This document shows positions 63,242-64,000 of a DNA stretch of 64,000 nucleotides, piece by piece. Position numbers and translations under genes: made by a program. The stretch's first letter is position 1. Every line of letters begins with the position of its first letter. Under the pieces are notes generated by a model. The model made no database searches. It was not told where the DNA came from and saw only the letters and a list, made by a program, of their open reading frames with translations. Where the stretch lies: NCBI RefSeq assembly GCF_002368115.1, contig NZ_AP018316.1, positions 86,890-150,889 of the forward strand. Direction: 5' to 3'. This stretch comes from Dolichospermum compactum NIES-806. GTDB taxonomy: Bacteria > Cyanobacteriota > Cyanobacteriia > Cyanobacteriales > Nostocaceae.

Positions 63242-63259
63242 ATTCGGTTAAAACCGAAT
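63242..63259. terminator. Hairpin between pheT and urtE
   Basis: ATTCGGTT-AA-AACCGAAT followed by TTT on the plus strand; a second palindrome, CAGGGAAT-TT-ATTCCCTG, follows at about 63272-63289. Both lie between the convergent stops. Confidence 0.65.
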
Positions 63260-63305
63260 TTTGCTATGAGACAGGGAATTTATTCCCTGGCTTTATCAAT
63301 TATCA

Positions 63306-64000
63306 CTAAACCGTCAAAAACTTTTGAATCACATCTTGACTAAGTTCATGAGTTAGACCGGAAGCAACAATCCCGCCTTTTTGCATAGCATAATAGTAAT
63401 CTGCCTGACGGACAAAATGCAAGTGCTGTTCTACCAATAAGACGGAAACCCCTGTGGTTTCAATAATCTGACGGACTGCGGCTTCAATTTCCAAAATGAT
63501 TGAGGGTTGAATACCTTCCGTCGGTTCGTCTAATACGAGTAGTTGTGGTTTTCCCATTAAAGCACGAGCGATCGCTAATTGTTGCTGTTGTCCACCACTT
63601 AGATCTCCACCCATACGAGACAGCATAGTTCTTAACACCGGAAATAAACTAAAAATTTCTGGAGGAATTTCTGGTTTTTTGACTGGTTTTTGTCTAGCTT
63701 CTAATCCCAAAAGCAGATTTTCTTTAACTGTTAATCGCGGTATAATTTCCCTTCCTTGACTTACATAACCAATCCCCATTTTCGCCCTTTCATAAGTTGG
63801 TTTACCGTTAATTATCTCCCCTGCAAAATTAATAATTCCGCTGCTGGGTTTGAGTAGTCCCATAATTGTTTTTAGCATGGTTGTTTTTCCCACTCCATTG
63901 CGGCCAATTAAACATACCATTTGTCCTGGTAATACGGTCAAATCCACATTCCTGAGAATATGACTTTCACCATAATGAACGTTAAGATTAGAAATTTTTA
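63306..64000 (-). CDS. urtE: Urea ABC transporter ATPase UrtE, 5' end beyond the window
   Basis: A minus-strand frame from beyond the right edge, stopping TAG at 63306; 231 codons are visible. It begins KISNLNVHYGESHILRNVD. Walker A GRNGVGKTT, signature LSGGQQQQLAIARAL, Walker B LLVLDEPTEGIQPS, and the His switch VEQHLHF are intact. The GYVSQGREIIPRLTV segment and EGIQPSIILEIE fit UrtE, the second ATPase of the urea (UrtABCDE) importer of cyanobacteria, more than LivF. UrtABCD would lie upstream, outside the window, and decide the call. In cyanobacteria urt genes are usually under nitrogen control (NtcA); the promoter is not visible here. Confidence 0.88.
   Translation of the reverse strand, partial: KISNLNVHYGESHILRNVDLTVLPGQMVCLIGRNGVGKTTMLKTIMGLLKPSSGIINFAGEIINGKPTYERAKMGIGYVSQGREIIPRLTVKENLLLGLEARQKPVKKPEIPPEIFSLFPVLRTMLSRMGGDLSGGQQQQLAIARALMGKPQLLVLDEPTEGIQPSIILEIEAAVRQIIETTGVSVLLVEQHLHFVRQADYYYAMQKGGIVASGLTHELSQDVIQKFLTV

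Noticed and set aside
1..64000. tRNA and rRNA genes
   Set aside because: Looked for T-arm-like GGTTCGA/GGTTCAA signals and conserved rRNA stretches by eye and found none outside coding sequence; a tRNA scan would be decisive.

Overview
The window is chromosomal DNA from a low-GC cyanobacterium, most likely a filamentous nitrogen-fixing type (Nostocales; an Anabaena, Dolichospermum or Aphanizomenon relative fits, but the sequence alone does not settle the genus). The signs are about two dozen copies of the HIP1 octamer GCGATCGC, heptanucleotide STRR arrays (ACCAATT, TGTTCCC, CTCCTGA types), many small dispersed inverted repeats, a chlorophyll gene (chlI), and cyanobacteria-restricted families (DUF3318, Uma2, SPINDLY-like TPR glycosyltransferases). 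No rRNA, tRNA, CRISPR array or intact transposase was seen.

Layout. 1-3 kb: three minus-strand genes (a protein with a possible nuclease-like core, a small acidic protein, and a TPR protein running off the left edge), then a Spy/CpxP-like exported protein. 3.5-8 kb: an RND efflux adaptor and pump, divergent from the Spy-like gene. 8-14 kb: DUF1838 and pentapeptide proteins, a candidate small RNA at 9.7 kb, two unknown proteins, an SDR protein, and a kinase fused to a formylglycine-generating-enzyme-like domain. 14.6-17.7 kb: ogdA-ssaD, the two-gene bypass that closes the cyanobacterial TCA cycle. 17.8-20.8 kb: nested miniature elements around ylqF and a VOC protein, plus a dead Ser/Thr kinase gene. 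21-36.5 kb: metabolism and maintenance (aspC, two glycosyltransferases, uvrC, yebC, glk, a phosphatase, an aminotransferase, DUF3318, Uma2, type II NADH dehydrogenase, ilvC).

36.6-48 kb is the most unusual part. It holds a repeat-containing exported protein, a predicted outer-membrane barrel of about 1,080 residues, a tandem array of small exported paralogues (two intact, one broken by an inserted repeat, one trace upstream), and a protein of 1,563 residues that joins TPRs, an O-GlcNAc-transferase-type glycosyltransferase and an FkbM methyltransferase. This could be an uncharacterised system that exports and modifies a family of small surface proteins. That is inference from gene order and architecture only.

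48.5-64 kb: GNAT, RNase HI with an extra C-terminal domain, an ABC exporter, chlI, a second Uma2, a large type IIG restriction-modification enzyme, a Uma2 pseudogene split by a miniature element with a perfect 8-bp target duplication, pheT, and the 3' part of urtE at the right edge. The whole window is marked by small non-autonomous repeats that nest in each other and have broken at least two genes.
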